Assembly (NCBI RefSeq): GCF_003732705.1
Contig: NZ_MOBR01000026.1
Span: 1-64,000, forward strand
From: Pseudomonas frederiksbergensis
Lineage (GTDB): Bacteria > Pseudomonadota > Gammaproteobacteria > Pseudomonadales > Pseudomonadaceae
Direction of reading: 5' to 3'
DNA: 64,000 bases
The position numbers and the translations under genes are program-made. Every line of letters begins with the position of its first letter. Positions within the stretch are counted from its first letter, which is position 1. Below, in pieces: positions 24,528-33,331 of the stretch. Below the pieces are notes generated by a model, which saw only the letters and a list, made by a program, of their open reading frames with translations, made no database searches and was not told the origin of the DNA.

Positions 24528-25370
24528 ATGGATATCCGTCATCTCAAAGCATTCCTCGCGGTGTTCGAGGAACGCAATATCACTGCGGCGGCGCAACGGC
24601 TGTTCATCAGCCAGCCGACCTTATCGGTGACCATCAAACAACTCGAAGAAGAAATGGGCGCCGCGCTGTTTGTGCGTCAGCCTCGGGGCGTGGAGGTCAG
24701 CGACGAGGCGCGAGTGTTGTACCCGCAAGCGCGGCGGATGGTGGCGGAAGCCGACGCGTTGAGCCGCTTGTTCCGCGGCCGGGAAAACCGTGTGCCGCTG
24801 ACCCTCGGGATTGAAGGCGATATCGCTGACCGCCACATCGAAACCTTCGTGCACATGGCCCATCAGGCGATGCCGAACTTGTTGCTGACGTTGGAGGAGG
24901 GCTGTCACGGCGACGGTCGCTTGGCAGTGGAAGAGATGTGCTGCGAGGACGAGTTGTTCCTGCCGTTGTGGGAAGAGTCTTATGTGATGGCGTTGCCGGC
25001 GGGACATCCGATGGCGTCGGTGGAGTCGGGGCAATCCTGGACGCCGATCGATGACTGGATCACCTGCCCGCAGCATCCGTCCCATCAGCGCTTGATGGCG
25101 TTGTACGGCCGCTCGCCCGAAGCGGTGGCCGGGCATGCCGGTTCATTGAAACAGGCGCTGCACATGGTGGCCGCCGGGGTTGGCGTGGCGATGTTGCCGC
25201 AGTCGCTGGTCAATGGGCATGAACGGGTGGTGACTCGCGCCTTGCACCTGCCGGCCCCGACGCGGCGGGTGGGGTTGTGTTATGCGGCGCAGGCGCTGGA
25301 GTTACCGGCGTTGCGTGGGTTGCATGAGTATTTTCAGGTGAACCGGATGGTGAATATCGAGGCGGCTTGA
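24528..25370 (+). CDS. LysR-family transcriptional regulator (next to SDR)
   Basis: Protein of 280 aa. Helix-turn-helix in residues 1-60 (MDIRHLKAFLAVFEERNITA, FISQPTLSVTIKQLEEEMGA) and a typical effector domain. Divergent from the SDR gene at 23691, so it probably controls it. Standard length. The effector is unknown. Confidence 0.9.
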   Translation: MDIRHLKAFLAVFEERNITAAAQRLFISQPTLSVTIKQLEEEMGAALFVRQPRGVEVSDEARVLYPQARRMVAEADALSRLFRGRENRVPLTLGIEGDIADRHIETFVHMAHQAMPNLLLTLEEGCHGDGRLAVEEMCCEDELFLPLWEESYVMALPAGHPMASVESGQSWTPIDDWITCPQHPSHQRLMALYGRSPEAVAGHAGSLKQALHMVAAGVGVAMLPQSLVNGHERVVTRALHLPAPTRRVGLCYAAQALELPALRGLHEYFQVNRMVNIEAA

Positions 25371-25391
25371 GGGATGGGTTGTCTGGGCGGG

Positions 25392-25463
25392 CGCCTTCGC
25401 GGGCAAGCCTCGCTCCTACAGGTTAGGTGATCTCCCGTAGGAGCGAGGCTTGCCCGCGAATGG
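25392..25463. repeat. REP doublet (REPIN)
   Basis: GCCTTCGCGGGCAAGCCTCG and its inverted copy, between convergent LysR genes. Confidence 0.85.
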
Positions 25464-25495
25464 CCGCGCCGCTATTCCAACATCTTGCTCAACAA

Positions 25496-26326
25496 TCAAC
25501 TCCCTGCCGGCCCTGGCGGATGCAGCCGCGACCACAGCGCATCGACATACACCGGTTTCGGCCACCCGCGCACCTCCAGTTCCACCAGCGACCCCGCGCC
25601 AAACCGCCCCACCAGCCAGCGCGGCAGCGGTGCCCAGCCGAATCCGCCCTGGGCCATTTCCAGCAGCATCAGGTAACTCGGCGCCGACCAGACCCGGCCC
25701 TTCGCCCGACTTTCATAGGGATTGACGATGGTCGCCAGACGCAATTCCCGGTGCTGTTGCAGCACGTCCTGATCGATCCCGTTCAGCGTGGCCAACGGGT
25801 GTGCGTGCGAGACGAACAGGGCAATTTCCGTGCGTTCGTCGACGGTGGAACTGACCAGGTCCGGCGGATAACTGTCCTGCATTTCCGCGAAGGCAACATG
25901 GGCCCGACCCCGTTGCACCAAAGCCACCAGGTCATCGCATTCGGCGATCAGGCATTCGAGTTCCAGGTCCGGGTAGCGCTGCTCGAACGCACTGAGGGCC
26001 GCTTCAAAACGATCGGACTGGTAGGTATCGGAAATCGCCACCGTCAACTTCGCCTCGACCCCTTGGGACAATTGGCTGGCGGTCATTTCCAATCGACTGG
26101 TGGCCGCGAGGATTTCCTCGGCCCGTTGCAGCATGACGTGCCCGGCTGGGGTCAGGCTGGGTTTGCGGCTGCTGCGGTCGAACAGGGTCAGGTTGAGGTC
26201 GATTTCCAGGCTGGCCACCGCCGCACTGATGGTCGACTGACTGCGCCCGAGTTTGCGCCCCGCTGCGGAAAACGAGCCCTGCGTCGCAGCCTGGACAAAC
26301 GCCAGCAGCACTTCGTGAGAGGCCAT
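25496..26326 (-). CDS. LysR-family transcriptional regulator (next to second PACE gene)
   Basis: Protein of 276 aa. Helix-turn-helix in residues 1-60 (VLLAFVQAATQGSFSAAGRK, then SQSTISAAVASLEIDLNLTL). Effector domain behind. Divergent from the PACE gene at 26417 with a 90-base gap. It is a probable activator of that pump, as AceR controls AceI. Confidence 0.9.
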   Translation of the reverse strand: MASHEVLLAFVQAATQGSFSAAGRKLGRSQSTISAAVASLEIDLNLTLFDRSSRKPSLTPAGHVMLQRAEEILAATSRLEMTASQLSQGVEAKLTVAISDTYQSDRFEAALSAFEQRYPDLELECLIAECDDLVALVQRGRAHVAFAEMQDSYPPDLVSSTVDERTEIALFVSHAHPLATLNGIDQDVLQQHRELRLATIVNPYESRAKGRVWSAPSYLMLLEMAQGGFGWAPLPRWLVGRFGAGSLVELEVRGWPKPVYVDALWSRLHPPGPAGS

Positions 26327-26416
26327 GAACTATCGCCTTGATCGATGGTTATTGATTATGAAGTATCGGTGTGCTGACAGATCATGGCAACCACAGTCAC
26401 TCAGAGGAGTCTGGAC

Positions 26417-26851
26417 ATGAACGCCAACAAATCCATCACTGAACGTATTTTCCAGGCCATCGGTTTCGAACTGCTGGCCGTACTGATCTGCACCCCGCTG
26501 CTGGCCTGGGTCATGGACAAGCCGATGCTGGAAATGGGCGTCGCCACCGTCGCCATCGCAGCGCTGGCCCTGGGCTGGAACGTGGTGTTCAACGGGTTTT
26601 TCGACCGCTTGCTCAAGCGCTACGACATTGTGCGCAACGCCTGGGTCCGGGTGGTGCATGCGCTGTTGTTCGAAGGTGGTTTGATCGTGATGGGCGTGCC
26701 GCTGATTGCCTGGTGGCTGAGCGTCAGCCTGTGGCAGGCGTTCCTGCTGGACATCGGCGTGCTGCTGTTCTTCCTGCCGTACACCTATGTTTACCACTGG
26801 GGGTATGACATGGTGCGGGAGCGGATGTTGGTGGGGCGAGCAATCCGCTAA
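26417..26851 (+). CDS. PACE-family multidrug/biocide efflux transporter
   Basis: Protein of 144 aa with four membrane helices in two paired halves. The helix-1 acidic residue is in IGFELLAVL (residue about 18), and the NVVFNGFFDRLLKRY and YTYVYHWGYDMV ends mark the two halves. AGAGGAGTCTGGAC upstream sets the ATG at 26417. Divergent from LysR at 25496. It is the second PACE gene in this window, and differs clearly from the one at 10162. Confidence 0.9.
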   Translation: MNANKSITERIFQAIGFELLAVLICTPLLAWVMDKPMLEMGVATVAIAALALGWNVVFNGFFDRLLKRYDIVRNAWVRVVHALLFEGGLIVMGVPLIAWWLSVSLWQAFLLDIGVLLFFLPYTYVYHWGYDMVRERMLVGRAIR

Positions 26852-26880
26852 CGCCACGAAACTCGGCACACCACCCTCCA

Positions 26881-26973
26881 CTGTGGGAGCGAGCTTGCTC
26901 GCGATGGCGGACTGTCAGGCAACACATTTGTTGAATGCAAAACCGCTATCGCGAGCAAGCTCGCTCCCACAGT
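26881..26973. repeat. REP doublet (REPIN)
   Basis: CTGTGGGAGCGAGCTTGCTC and its inverted copy with a 38-base spacer. Confidence 0.85.
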
Positions 26974-26983
26974 GGATGGGTGT

Positions 26984-27895
26984 TTAGCCGTCACACAGCT
27001 CACTCACAAACGCCAAAAACGCCCGCACTTTCGCCGCCGGCAGGTGCCGCGACGGGTAAAGCGCATACAACGGAAATCGCTCATCCGGCCAGTCAGGAAA
27101 CAACTCCACTAACCGTCCATCCGCCAACGCCGGAGCAATGCCCAAATCCAGCACTTGGGCAATCGCCTGGCCGCTTTCGCAAACGCTGTGCAACGTCCCC
27201 ACATCATTGACCAACAACCGACAGTGCGGCTGCACATGCAGCACCGCGCGCCCCGGTCGATGAAATTCCCAGCCAAACGGTCGTGCCGTTTGCGGGTCGC
27301 GGAACTGCACGCACACATGCCGCTCGTCTTCCATGTCCAGCGGCGCCAACGGGCGGCCGTGGCGCTTCAAATACGCCGGCGAGGCGAGGGTCAACACCCG
27401 CACTTCCAACAACTTGCGCGCCACCAGCGATGAAGACTGCGGATGGCCAAAGCGCACCGCCAGATCAAAACCCTCCGCCACCATGTCGCCGAGTTGATCG
27501 CGGGTTTGCAGTTCCAGGTACAACTCGGGATGGCGGGCCATGAACTGCCCCAGCTTCGGTCCCAGAATCAGCCGTGAGAAATACGGGTCCATGTTGACCC
27601 GCAGCCGCCCGCGCACTTGAGTCGCGCTGGTCGAGGCCGAGTTGGCGGCCTCTTCCAGGCTGGCCAGCAGCGGCGCGATTTCACCATGGAAACGCCGACC
27701 TTCATCGGTCAGCGTGACCGTGCGAGTGGTGCGGTCGAACAGTCGGATGCCCAGGCGTTTTTCCAGTCGGGCGATGGCGCGGCTGACACCCGATGGCGTC
27801 AACTCCAGTGCTTCGGCCGCCCGGACGAAACTGCCGCCATCGACCACCGCACTGAACACGCCCATGCCACTGGCGAGGCTGGCATCAAAGCTCAT
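26984..27895 (-). CDS. LysR-family transcriptional regulator (next to NmrA gene)
   Basis: Protein of 303 aa. Helix-turn-helix in residues 1-62 (GMGVFSAVVDGGSFVRAAEA, ELTPSGVSRAIARLEKRLGI). Effector domain with typical LysR features. Divergent from the NmrA-type gene at 28010 with a 114-base gap; it probably controls it. Confidence 0.9.
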   Translation of the reverse strand: MSFDASLASGMGVFSAVVDGGSFVRAAEALELTPSGVSRAIARLEKRLGIRLFDRTTRTVTLTDEGRRFHGEIAPLLASLEEAANSASTSATQVRGRLRVNMDPYFSRLILGPKLGQFMARHPELYLELQTRDQLGDMVAEGFDLAVRFGHPQSSSLVARKLLEVRVLTLASPAYLKRHGRPLAPLDMEDERHVCVQFRDPQTARPFGWEFHRPGRAVLHVQPHCRLLVNDVGTLHSVCESGQAIAQVLDLGIAPALADGRLVELFPDWPDERFPLYALYPSRHLPAAKVRAFLAFVSELCDG

Positions 27896-28009
27896 TGATG
27901 ACTCCTGATCATTTATGCAATGACATTCATGCTATCGGAGAATGTCCGCCTGCGGCTCAATAATCTGCCCCATCGCGACAACCGTCGCCATCCAGCAGGA
28001 GAACAGCTG

Positions 28010-28861
28010 ATGTACGCAGTCATGGGCATTACCGGGAAAGTGGGCGGCGCGGTCGCCCGGACGTTGCTGGCCGCCGGGCACACAGTCCGTGCGGTGGTGC
28101 GCAGTGCCGAAAAAGGCGCGGTGTGGAAGCAACAGGGGTGTGAACTGGCGGTGGCCGATGTCGATGATCGCGACGCGATGGTCAAGGCGTTTACCGGCGT
28201 GGCCGGGGTGTTTGTGATGATGCCGTCGAATTTCGACCCGTCGCCAGGTTTCCCGGAAACCCGGCAAGTGGTGGAGAACATTCGCTCGGCGCTGGACGCT
28301 GCGCAGCCCGGCAAAGTGGTGGGGCTGTCGACGATTGGCGCCCAGGCCAGCCAACCGAACCTGCTTAATCAATTGCGTTTGTTGGAGCTGGCGTTAAGCG
28401 AACTTGCATTGCCAGTCACCTTTCTGCGGCCAGCCTGGTTCATGGAAAACGCCTTGTGGGATGTCGAACACGCGGTCGGTTCGGGTGGGATTCCAAGCTT
28501 TCTGCAACCTTTGGATAAGCCCGTGCCAATGATCGCCACTGCGGATGTCGGTCGAGTCGCCGCCGAACTGTTGCTGGAAACCTGGAATGGTCAACGCATC
28601 GTCGAACTGGAAGGTCCGCAACGCATTACGCCACTGCAACTGGGCGCCGGGTTCAGCGAATTGCTGGGTAAACCGGTGCGTATGCAAGTCGTGCCACGGG
28701 AAACCTGGCAGGGCCTGTTTGAAAGTCAGGGGATGCGCCATCCATTGCCACGGATGCAGATGATCGATGGCTTCAACGAAGGCTGGATCGAGTTTGAAGG
28801 TGAGCCGCGCAAGGGCCGGGTCGAGTTGTTGACCGTGCTCAAACAATTGTTGGCGCGTTAG
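28010..28861 (+). CDS. NmrA-like NAD(P)-binding reductase-like protein
   Basis: Protein of 283 aa of the atypical SDR/NmrA family. The nucleotide site is YAVMGITGKVGGAVARTLL (GxxGxxG, residues 2-20), followed by AVADVDDRDAM near 56, GLSTIGAQAS near 105 and LRPAWFMENALWD near 140. NmrA-type proteins sense NAD(P) ratios or reduce quinones. AGGAG is eight bases before the ATG at 28010; the upstream in-frame ATG at 27920 lacks this. Divergent from the LysR gene at 26984. Confidence 0.85.
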   Translation: MYAVMGITGKVGGAVARTLLAAGHTVRAVVRSAEKGAVWKQQGCELAVADVDDRDAMVKAFTGVAGVFVMMPSNFDPSPGFPETRQVVENIRSALDAAQPGKVVGLSTIGAQASQPNLLNQLRLLELALSELALPVTFLRPAWFMENALWDVEHAVGSGGIPSFLQPLDKPVPMIATADVGRVAAELLLETWNGQRIVELEGPQRITPLQLGAGFSELLGKPVRMQVVPRETWQGLFESQGMRHPLPRMQMIDGFNEGWIEFEGEPRKGRVELLTVLKQLLAR

Positions 28862-28863
28862 AC

Positions 28864-28956
28864 CTGTAGGAGCGAGGCTTGCCCGCGAAGAGGCCATCAC
28901 AGCCAATAGAGATGCTGACTGAGAGATCGCCTTCGCGGGCAAGCCTCGCTCCTACA
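28864..28956. repeat. REP doublet (REPIN)
   Basis: CTGTAGGAGCGAGGCTTGCC and its inverted copy with about 45 bases between. Confidence 0.85.
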
Positions 28957-29002
28957 CACGATGGCGGTGTGTCAGTCACACCAATGTTGAATGTGCCGCC
29001 GT

Positions 29003-29043
29003 CTTCGCGGGCAAGTCGGATCGCCGCACCGCTTGCTCCTACA
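29003..29043. repeat. Interrupted REP
   Basis: CTTCGCGGGCAAG and TTGCTCCTACA are separated by TCGGATCGCCGCACCGC, a variant of the REP core with an insertion. Confidence 0.55.
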
Positions 29044-29797
29044 AAAACATCCCGCCCGACGCTTCGATACGCTGGCCGTTGATCCACTGACCACCCGGCG
29101 ACAGCAGCAGCGCAATCGCGGCACCAATGTCATCCGGCTGACCGGCGCGGCCCAGCGCCGTGTTGCTCGCCACCATCTGATTCACCGCAGCGATATCCCG
29201 CACCGCGCCACCGCCGAAATCGGTTTCGATGGCCCCCGGCGCGAGGGTATTCACCGCAATCCCGCGCTCACCAAGTTCTTTGGCCTGATACCGCGTCAGC
29301 ACTTCCATCGCGCCTTTCATCGCTGCGTAAGCGCCATAACCCGGCAGGCTGAAACGGGCCAGACCGCTGGAAATATTGACGATGCGCCCGCCGTCATTCA
29401 TCAGCGGCAGCAGGCTTTGGGTCAGGAAGAATGGACCTTTGAAATGGATATTCATCAGCAGGTCGAACTGTTCGACGGTGGTGTCGACGAAGTTGGCGTG
29501 CACACCAATCCCTGCGTTGTTGACCAGGAAATCGAAGTGCTTGCGATCAAAGTGGTTTTTCAGCACGTTCGCGACTTCGCCGCTGAAAGCCGAAAAACGT
29601 TCACTTTGGCCAACGTCAAGTTGCAGCATGGCGGCGCGGCCACCCAGGCTTTCGATTTCTGCGACCAGTGCCTGGGCCTTATCGGCGCGGCTGTTGTAGG
29701 TGCCGATGATGTCGATGCCTTGGGCAACCAGATGCAGTGCGGCGCTTTTGCCCAGGCCACGGCTGGCGCCGGTGATCAATGCAATTTTACGGTTCAT
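29039..29797 (-). CDS. Short-chain dehydrogenase/reductase, FabG-like
   Basis: Protein of 252 aa of the classical SDR fold: ITGASRGLGKSAAL (residues 8-21), NNAGIGVH near 92, IVNISSGLARFSLPGYGAYA near 137-156 holding Ser and Tyr, and MKGAMEVLTRY with the catalytic Lys. The C-terminal LLSPGGQWINGQRIEASGGM is typical. It lies 4 bases from a REP element. Divergent from the LysR gene at 29916. The substrate is unknown. Confidence 0.9.
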   Translation of the reverse strand: MNRKIALITGASRGLGKSAALHLVAQGIDIIGTYNSRADKAQALVAEIESLGGRAAMLQLDVGQSERFSAFSGEVANVLKNHFDRKHFDFLVNNAGIGVHANFVDTTVEQFDLLMNIHFKGPFFLTQSLLPLMNDGGRIVNISSGLARFSLPGYGAYAAMKGAMEVLTRYQAKELGERGIAVNTLAPGAIETDFGGGAVRDIAAVNQMVASNTALGRAGQPDDIGAAIALLLSPGGQWINGQRIEASGGMFL

Positions 29798-29915
29798 GGG
29801 ATTTCCTCAGGCAGTGGGTGAGCGATGTGAGGAAGTTTATTTATCCGCTCGGCGGTGATAAACAGGAGTAAATCGGAATCACTGGTCGGTTAATCCGAAC
29901 AATAAAGGTCGGGCC

Positions 29916-30812
29916 ATGAACAAACTGGAACTGCTGCGCACCTTTGTCCGTGTCAGCGAAATGTCGAGTTTTACCCTCGCCGGTGAAAGCCTGGGCTTGC
30001 CCCGGTCTACGGTTTCGGAGCATGTCCAGGCTTTGGAAACGTTGCTGGGCACACGCCTGCTGCAGCGCACCACGCGCAAGGTTCAGGCCACTCAGGATGG
30101 TTTGGTGTTGTACGAACGCAGCAAGGATTTGCTGTCGCACATGGATGAAATCGAAGGGCTGTTCAAGCAGGACGAAGCGTCGCTGGCCGGGCGGATCCGT
30201 ATCGACATGCCGAGCATTATGGCCCGGCGATTCGTCATGCCGCGCCTGCCGGAATTCATGGACAAACACCCGCATCTGGAACTGGAAATCAGCAGCACCG
30301 ATCGCCGGGTCGATTTGCTCAGCGAAGGGTTTGATTGCGTGGTGCGGGTGGGGGCGCAGCCGGATCAATCGGTGGTCGCGCGCCGCGTGTGCGACTTTGC
30401 CATGGTCAACTGCGCCAGCCCTGCGTATTTGCAGCGCTACGGCGTGCCCCGGCGGCTCGAAGATTTGGCCGAGCATCGGCTGGTGCATTACGTCGGCGTG
30501 CTGGGTTCGCGTTCGGAAGGTTTTGAGTACGAGGAGGAGGGCAAGCTGCACCGCGTGGCGATGGCCGGCAGCATTACGGTGAACAACTCCGATGGATATG
30601 AGTCGGCGTGTCTGGGCGGTTTCGGTTTGATCCAGGCACCGGTGATGGGCATGCAGCCATACTTGCTCAGCGGTGAACTGGTCGAGGTGCTACCGCAATG
30701 GCGAGCGCCGTCGATGGAAGTATCCATGCTGTATGCACGGCAACGGCACTTGCCATTGCGAGTGCGGGCGTTCATGGACTGGGTCGAACACATCATCCGC
30801 AGCACCCACTGA
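29916..30812 (+). CDS. LysR-family transcriptional regulator (next to SDR)
   Basis: Protein of 298 aa. Helix-turn-helix in residues 1-60 (NKLELLRTFVRVSEMSSFTL, LGLPRSTVSEHVQALETLLG). Effector domain with typical features of the CrgA/DhcR branch (MPSIMARRFVMPRLPEFMDK). Divergent from the SDR gene at 29039. Standard length. Confidence 0.9.
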   Translation: MNKLELLRTFVRVSEMSSFTLAGESLGLPRSTVSEHVQALETLLGTRLLQRTTRKVQATQDGLVLYERSKDLLSHMDEIEGLFKQDEASLAGRIRIDMPSIMARRFVMPRLPEFMDKHPHLELEISSTDRRVDLLSEGFDCVVRVGAQPDQSVVARRVCDFAMVNCASPAYLQRYGVPRRLEDLAEHRLVHYVGVLGSRSEGFEYEEEGKLHRVAMAGSITVNNSDGYESACLGGFGLIQAPVMGMQPYLLSGELVEVLPQWRAPSMEVSMLYARQRHLPLRVRAFMDWVEHIIRSTH

Positions 30813-30815
30813 CCC

Positions 30816-31450
30816 GTAGGAGCAAAGCTTGCTCGCGAAGGCAGTGTGTCAGCCAACATTTGGGTTGAATGTGAAACCGTCTTCGCGGGCAAGCCTTGCT
30901 CCTACAAAGGCATCGCTGTAGAGCACAGATTTTGTGTTCACAGAAAATCCTGTAGGAGCAAAGCTTGCTCGCGAAGGCAGTGTGTCAGCCAACATTTGGG
31001 TTGAATGTGAAACCGTCTTCGCGGGCAAGCCTTGCTCCTACAAAGGCATCGCTGTAGAGCACAGATTTTGTGTTCACAGAAAATCCTGTAGGAGCAAAGC
31101 TTGCTCGCGAAGGCGGTGTGTCAGCCAACCGTTGCGTTGACTGTGAAACCGTCTTCGCGGGCAAGCCTTGCTCCTACAAAGGCATCGCTGTGGAGCACAG
31201 ATTTTGTGTTCACAGAAAATCCTGTAGGAGCAAAGCTTGCTCGCGAAGGCGGTGTGTCAGCCAACCGTTGGGTTGAATGTGAAACTGTCTTCGCGGGCAA
31301 GCCTTGCTCCTACAAAGGCATTGTGTGGAGCACAGATTTGGTGTTCACCGGAAACCAATGTGGGAGCGGGCTTGCTCGCGAAGGCGGTGTGTCAGTCAGC
31401 ATTGAAGTCGACTGACACGGCCTCTTCGCGAGCAAGCCCGCTCCCACAAG
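30816..31450. repeat. Tandem array of REPINs (about 4 x 136 bases plus a diverged copy)
   Basis: Units start at 30816, 30952, 31088 and 31224, a period of exactly 136 bases. Each has a REP doublet (GTAGGAGCAAAGCTTGCTCG and GCAAGCCTTGCTCCTAC), a spacer with TGTGTCAGCCAACAT, and a linker, AAAGGCATCGCTGTAGAGCA. A fifth REPIN at about 31360-31450 belongs to another subtype (TGGGAGCGGGCTTGCTCGCG). Apparent reading frames across it come from the repeats. Confidence 0.9.
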
Positions 31451-31459
31451 GGTTAGGCG

Positions 31460-32182
31460 TTAGACGTGGAAGTAGCCCACGCACGAATCGAACGGCAGGC
31501 GTTTGAGTTCGATTTTGTTCAGGTCCAGCACTTCGCGCAGGGCTTTGGTTTCGCCGGGGAAGTTGCGGTAGGCGACTTCGTCCAGGACCACGACTGCGCC
31601 TTTTGGCATGTACGGCAGGAAGGTTTCCAGCGCGACTTTGGTCGATTCATACAGGTCGGTGTCGAGGATCAACATTGCGACAACCAGGTCCGGACGGGTC
31701 TTGACCCACTCTGGCACGGTTTTGACGATGTCACCTTTAACCAGCTCGCAACGCGGGATGCGGTTGACCGGGCGCAGCAGGTCGTTGGCGTCGATCATGT
31801 CCTGGATCAGCGACTGGTCGGTGTCGGAGAACATGGTCTCGTTGACGTCCGCCGGGTCTTCTTTCTTGTCGATGCTCTGGAAGCCTTCGAAGGTATCGAA
31901 GCCAATGATCGAGCGGTTGATCGCATACGGTTCCAGGATCATCGACAAGTGCATGTACAGCATCAGCGAGTTGCCCTTGTACACGCCGCACTCGATGATC
32001 GCGCCCGGTACTTCGGCGACTTTCTTGAACAGTTCCATGCGCGACAGCGCAGCGGTCACGCCGATGCGGTTGGCGAAGACGAACGGCGCGTCGGCCACGT
32101 ACTCGGCATCGACCCGTTTCAGGACGTTGGCACGGGTTTCGTTGTACTGGGCCTCGGCGGGCGTGATGCGACGCTTGGTCAT
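31460..32182 (-). CDS. TylF/MycF-family (macrocin-O-methyltransferase-like) SAM methyltransferase
   Basis: Protein of 240 aa. The SAM site is IIECGVYKGNSLMLYMHLS (about residues 62-80), and FDTFEGFQSID near 114, DTDLYESTKVALETFLPYM near 173-191, and GAVVVLDEVAYRNFPGE near 194-210 are typical of the TylF family, which methylate sugar hydroxyls in secondary metabolites. Its start overlaps the stop of the upstream dioxygenase gene by four bases (ATGA), so the two are coupled. No sugar or polyketide gene is nearby. Confidence 0.85.
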   Translation of the reverse strand: MTKRRITPAEAQYNETRANVLKRVDAEYVADAPFVFANRIGVTAALSRMELFKKVAEVPGAIIECGVYKGNSLMLYMHLSMILEPYAINRSIIGFDTFEGFQSIDKKEDPADVNETMFSDTDQSLIQDMIDANDLLRPVNRIPRCELVKGDIVKTVPEWVKTRPDLVVAMLILDTDLYESTKVALETFLPYMPKGAVVVLDEVAYRNFPGETKALREVLDLNKIELKRLPFDSCVGYFHV

Positions 32183-33045
32183 TGCTGGATTCCTTGGAAA
32201 TTCGAAAAGTCGTGGGCGTGGAAATAGTCTTTGAAACCGGCGCCGACGTCAGGGCAGGCGCTGTCGACGTTGATCGCGCCGCGCTGGTGCTTGAGGTCGT
32301 CGAGGTGCATCAGGCGGAAGTCCACGCTGAAGCGGGTCTGTTGCGTGTGGTTCGGCACAGTGCCATGCAAATGCGATCCCGAGAAGATCAGCATGTCACC
32401 GGAGTTGCCAGCCACCCGCACTTCCGAGGCGCTGTTGATCGCTTCCAGGGGCACCGGATGCACGCGGGCTTCCTCTTTGAGGTTGTCCTTGGCTTTGTGC
32501 CGCTGGTTGCTGATCCAGTCGTTGAGGCTCCACTCGCTGGAGGTGTTCTTCACCGGTACGTCGAAGTAACCGCCGTTGATCATCATGGTCTGGTCGGGGC
32601 TGATGGTGTGCACCGGCATCCAGGTGTTGATCTGGCAATCGACGCTGCCGTACCAGGTATCGCGATGGGGTTTGTACGCATAGCTGACGCCCGCGTGCAG
32701 GTACTCGTAGTTGGGCACCACGCGAATCCGCGGCACGTCGAAAATGTATTCGTGCGGGTCGACACCGATTTCATCGATGAAGCTCAGGATCAATTCCTTG
32801 GCGCGCAGGCTGTTGGTGAACTGGCCCTTGAGGCGCGTCACCAGTACCACGAATTCTTCCACCGGCATCAAGGTGTGCAGGGCCTGGTGGTGGGTCTCGC
32901 CGTCGAAGGCGGCAGTGATGCTTTCCTGGGCGAACGCGCACAACGCTTTGGCGGCACGCAGCTCAGTGTTCAAGAAGATGTCACCGGCGTAGATGGCTTC
33001 TTTGAAGTCAGCTTTTTTCTGAAGCTGATTGATGTACAGGTTCAC
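32179..33045 (-). CDS. Phytanoyl-CoA dioxygenase-like Fe(II)/2-oxoglutarate oxygenase
   Basis: Protein of 288 aa. The iron-binding H-x-D is HRD at residues 127-129 (YKPHRDTWYG), the distal His is in SGSHLHGTVPNH (225 or 227), and the 2-oxoglutarate-binding Arg is in TRFSVDFRLM (238 or 244). It probably hydroxylates a small substrate. GTG at 33045 is chosen because AGGAG lies nine bases upstream; the first in-frame start would be far upstream in a REP. Coupled to the TylF-type gene at 31460. Confidence 0.8.
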   Translation of the reverse strand: MNLYINQLQKKADFKEAIYAGDIFLNTELRAAKALCAFAQESITAAFDGETHHQALHTLMPVEEFVVLVTRLKGQFTNSLRAKELILSFIDEIGVDPHEYIFDVPRIRVVPNYEYLHAGVSYAYKPHRDTWYGSVDCQINTWMPVHTISPDQTMMINGGYFDVPVKNTSSEWSLNDWISNQRHKAKDNLKEEARVHPVPLEAINSASEVRVAGNSGDMLIFSGSHLHGTVPNHTQQTRFSVDFRLMHLDDLKHQRGAINVDSACPDVGAGFKDYFHAHDFSNFQGIQQ

Positions 33046-33178
33046 GGCTCTCACTCCTGAATGCATCGAGTCTCTAAGGAATCGGCACCACGTTAGCAAA
33101 CTGAAGTGCGATCCATCGCTTGGCGGGTCAATAAAGATGAAATTGGACGATAGGGCGACGAAATGCGTTGGCCAGGCA

Positions 33179-33214
33179 AAAAAAATCCCGGCTCGGGAAT
33201 TGAGTCGGGATATT
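33179..33214 (-). terminator. Rho-independent terminator after the Pit gene
   Basis: Read on the minus strand, ATCCCG and CGGGAT form a stem, followed by a run of T. It lies downstream of the Pit gene's stop. Confidence 0.7.
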
Positions 33215-33223
33215 CGCTTGACC

Positions 33224-33319
33224 TGTGTAGGAGCGAAGCTTGCTCGCGAAGGCGGCGTGTCAGTCAACATTTGCGTTGAATGTTAAGCCGCCTTCGCGGG
33301 CAAGCCTCGCTCCTACAGG
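33224..33319. repeat. REP doublet (REPIN)
   Basis: TGTAGGAGCGAAGCTTGCTC and an inverted REP core CGCGGGCAAGCCTCGCTCC. Confidence 0.85.
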
Positions 33320-33331
33320 TTCGGGGGGGGG

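Noticed and set aside
30816..31450. Possible CRISPR array
   Set aside because: Units of 136 bases are near identical along their length and consist of REP doublets; there are no short repeats with unique spacers and no cas genes.
31070..31506. Frames with repeated peptides in the REPIN array
   Set aside because: They are translations of REP repeats, without ribosome sites or family similarity.
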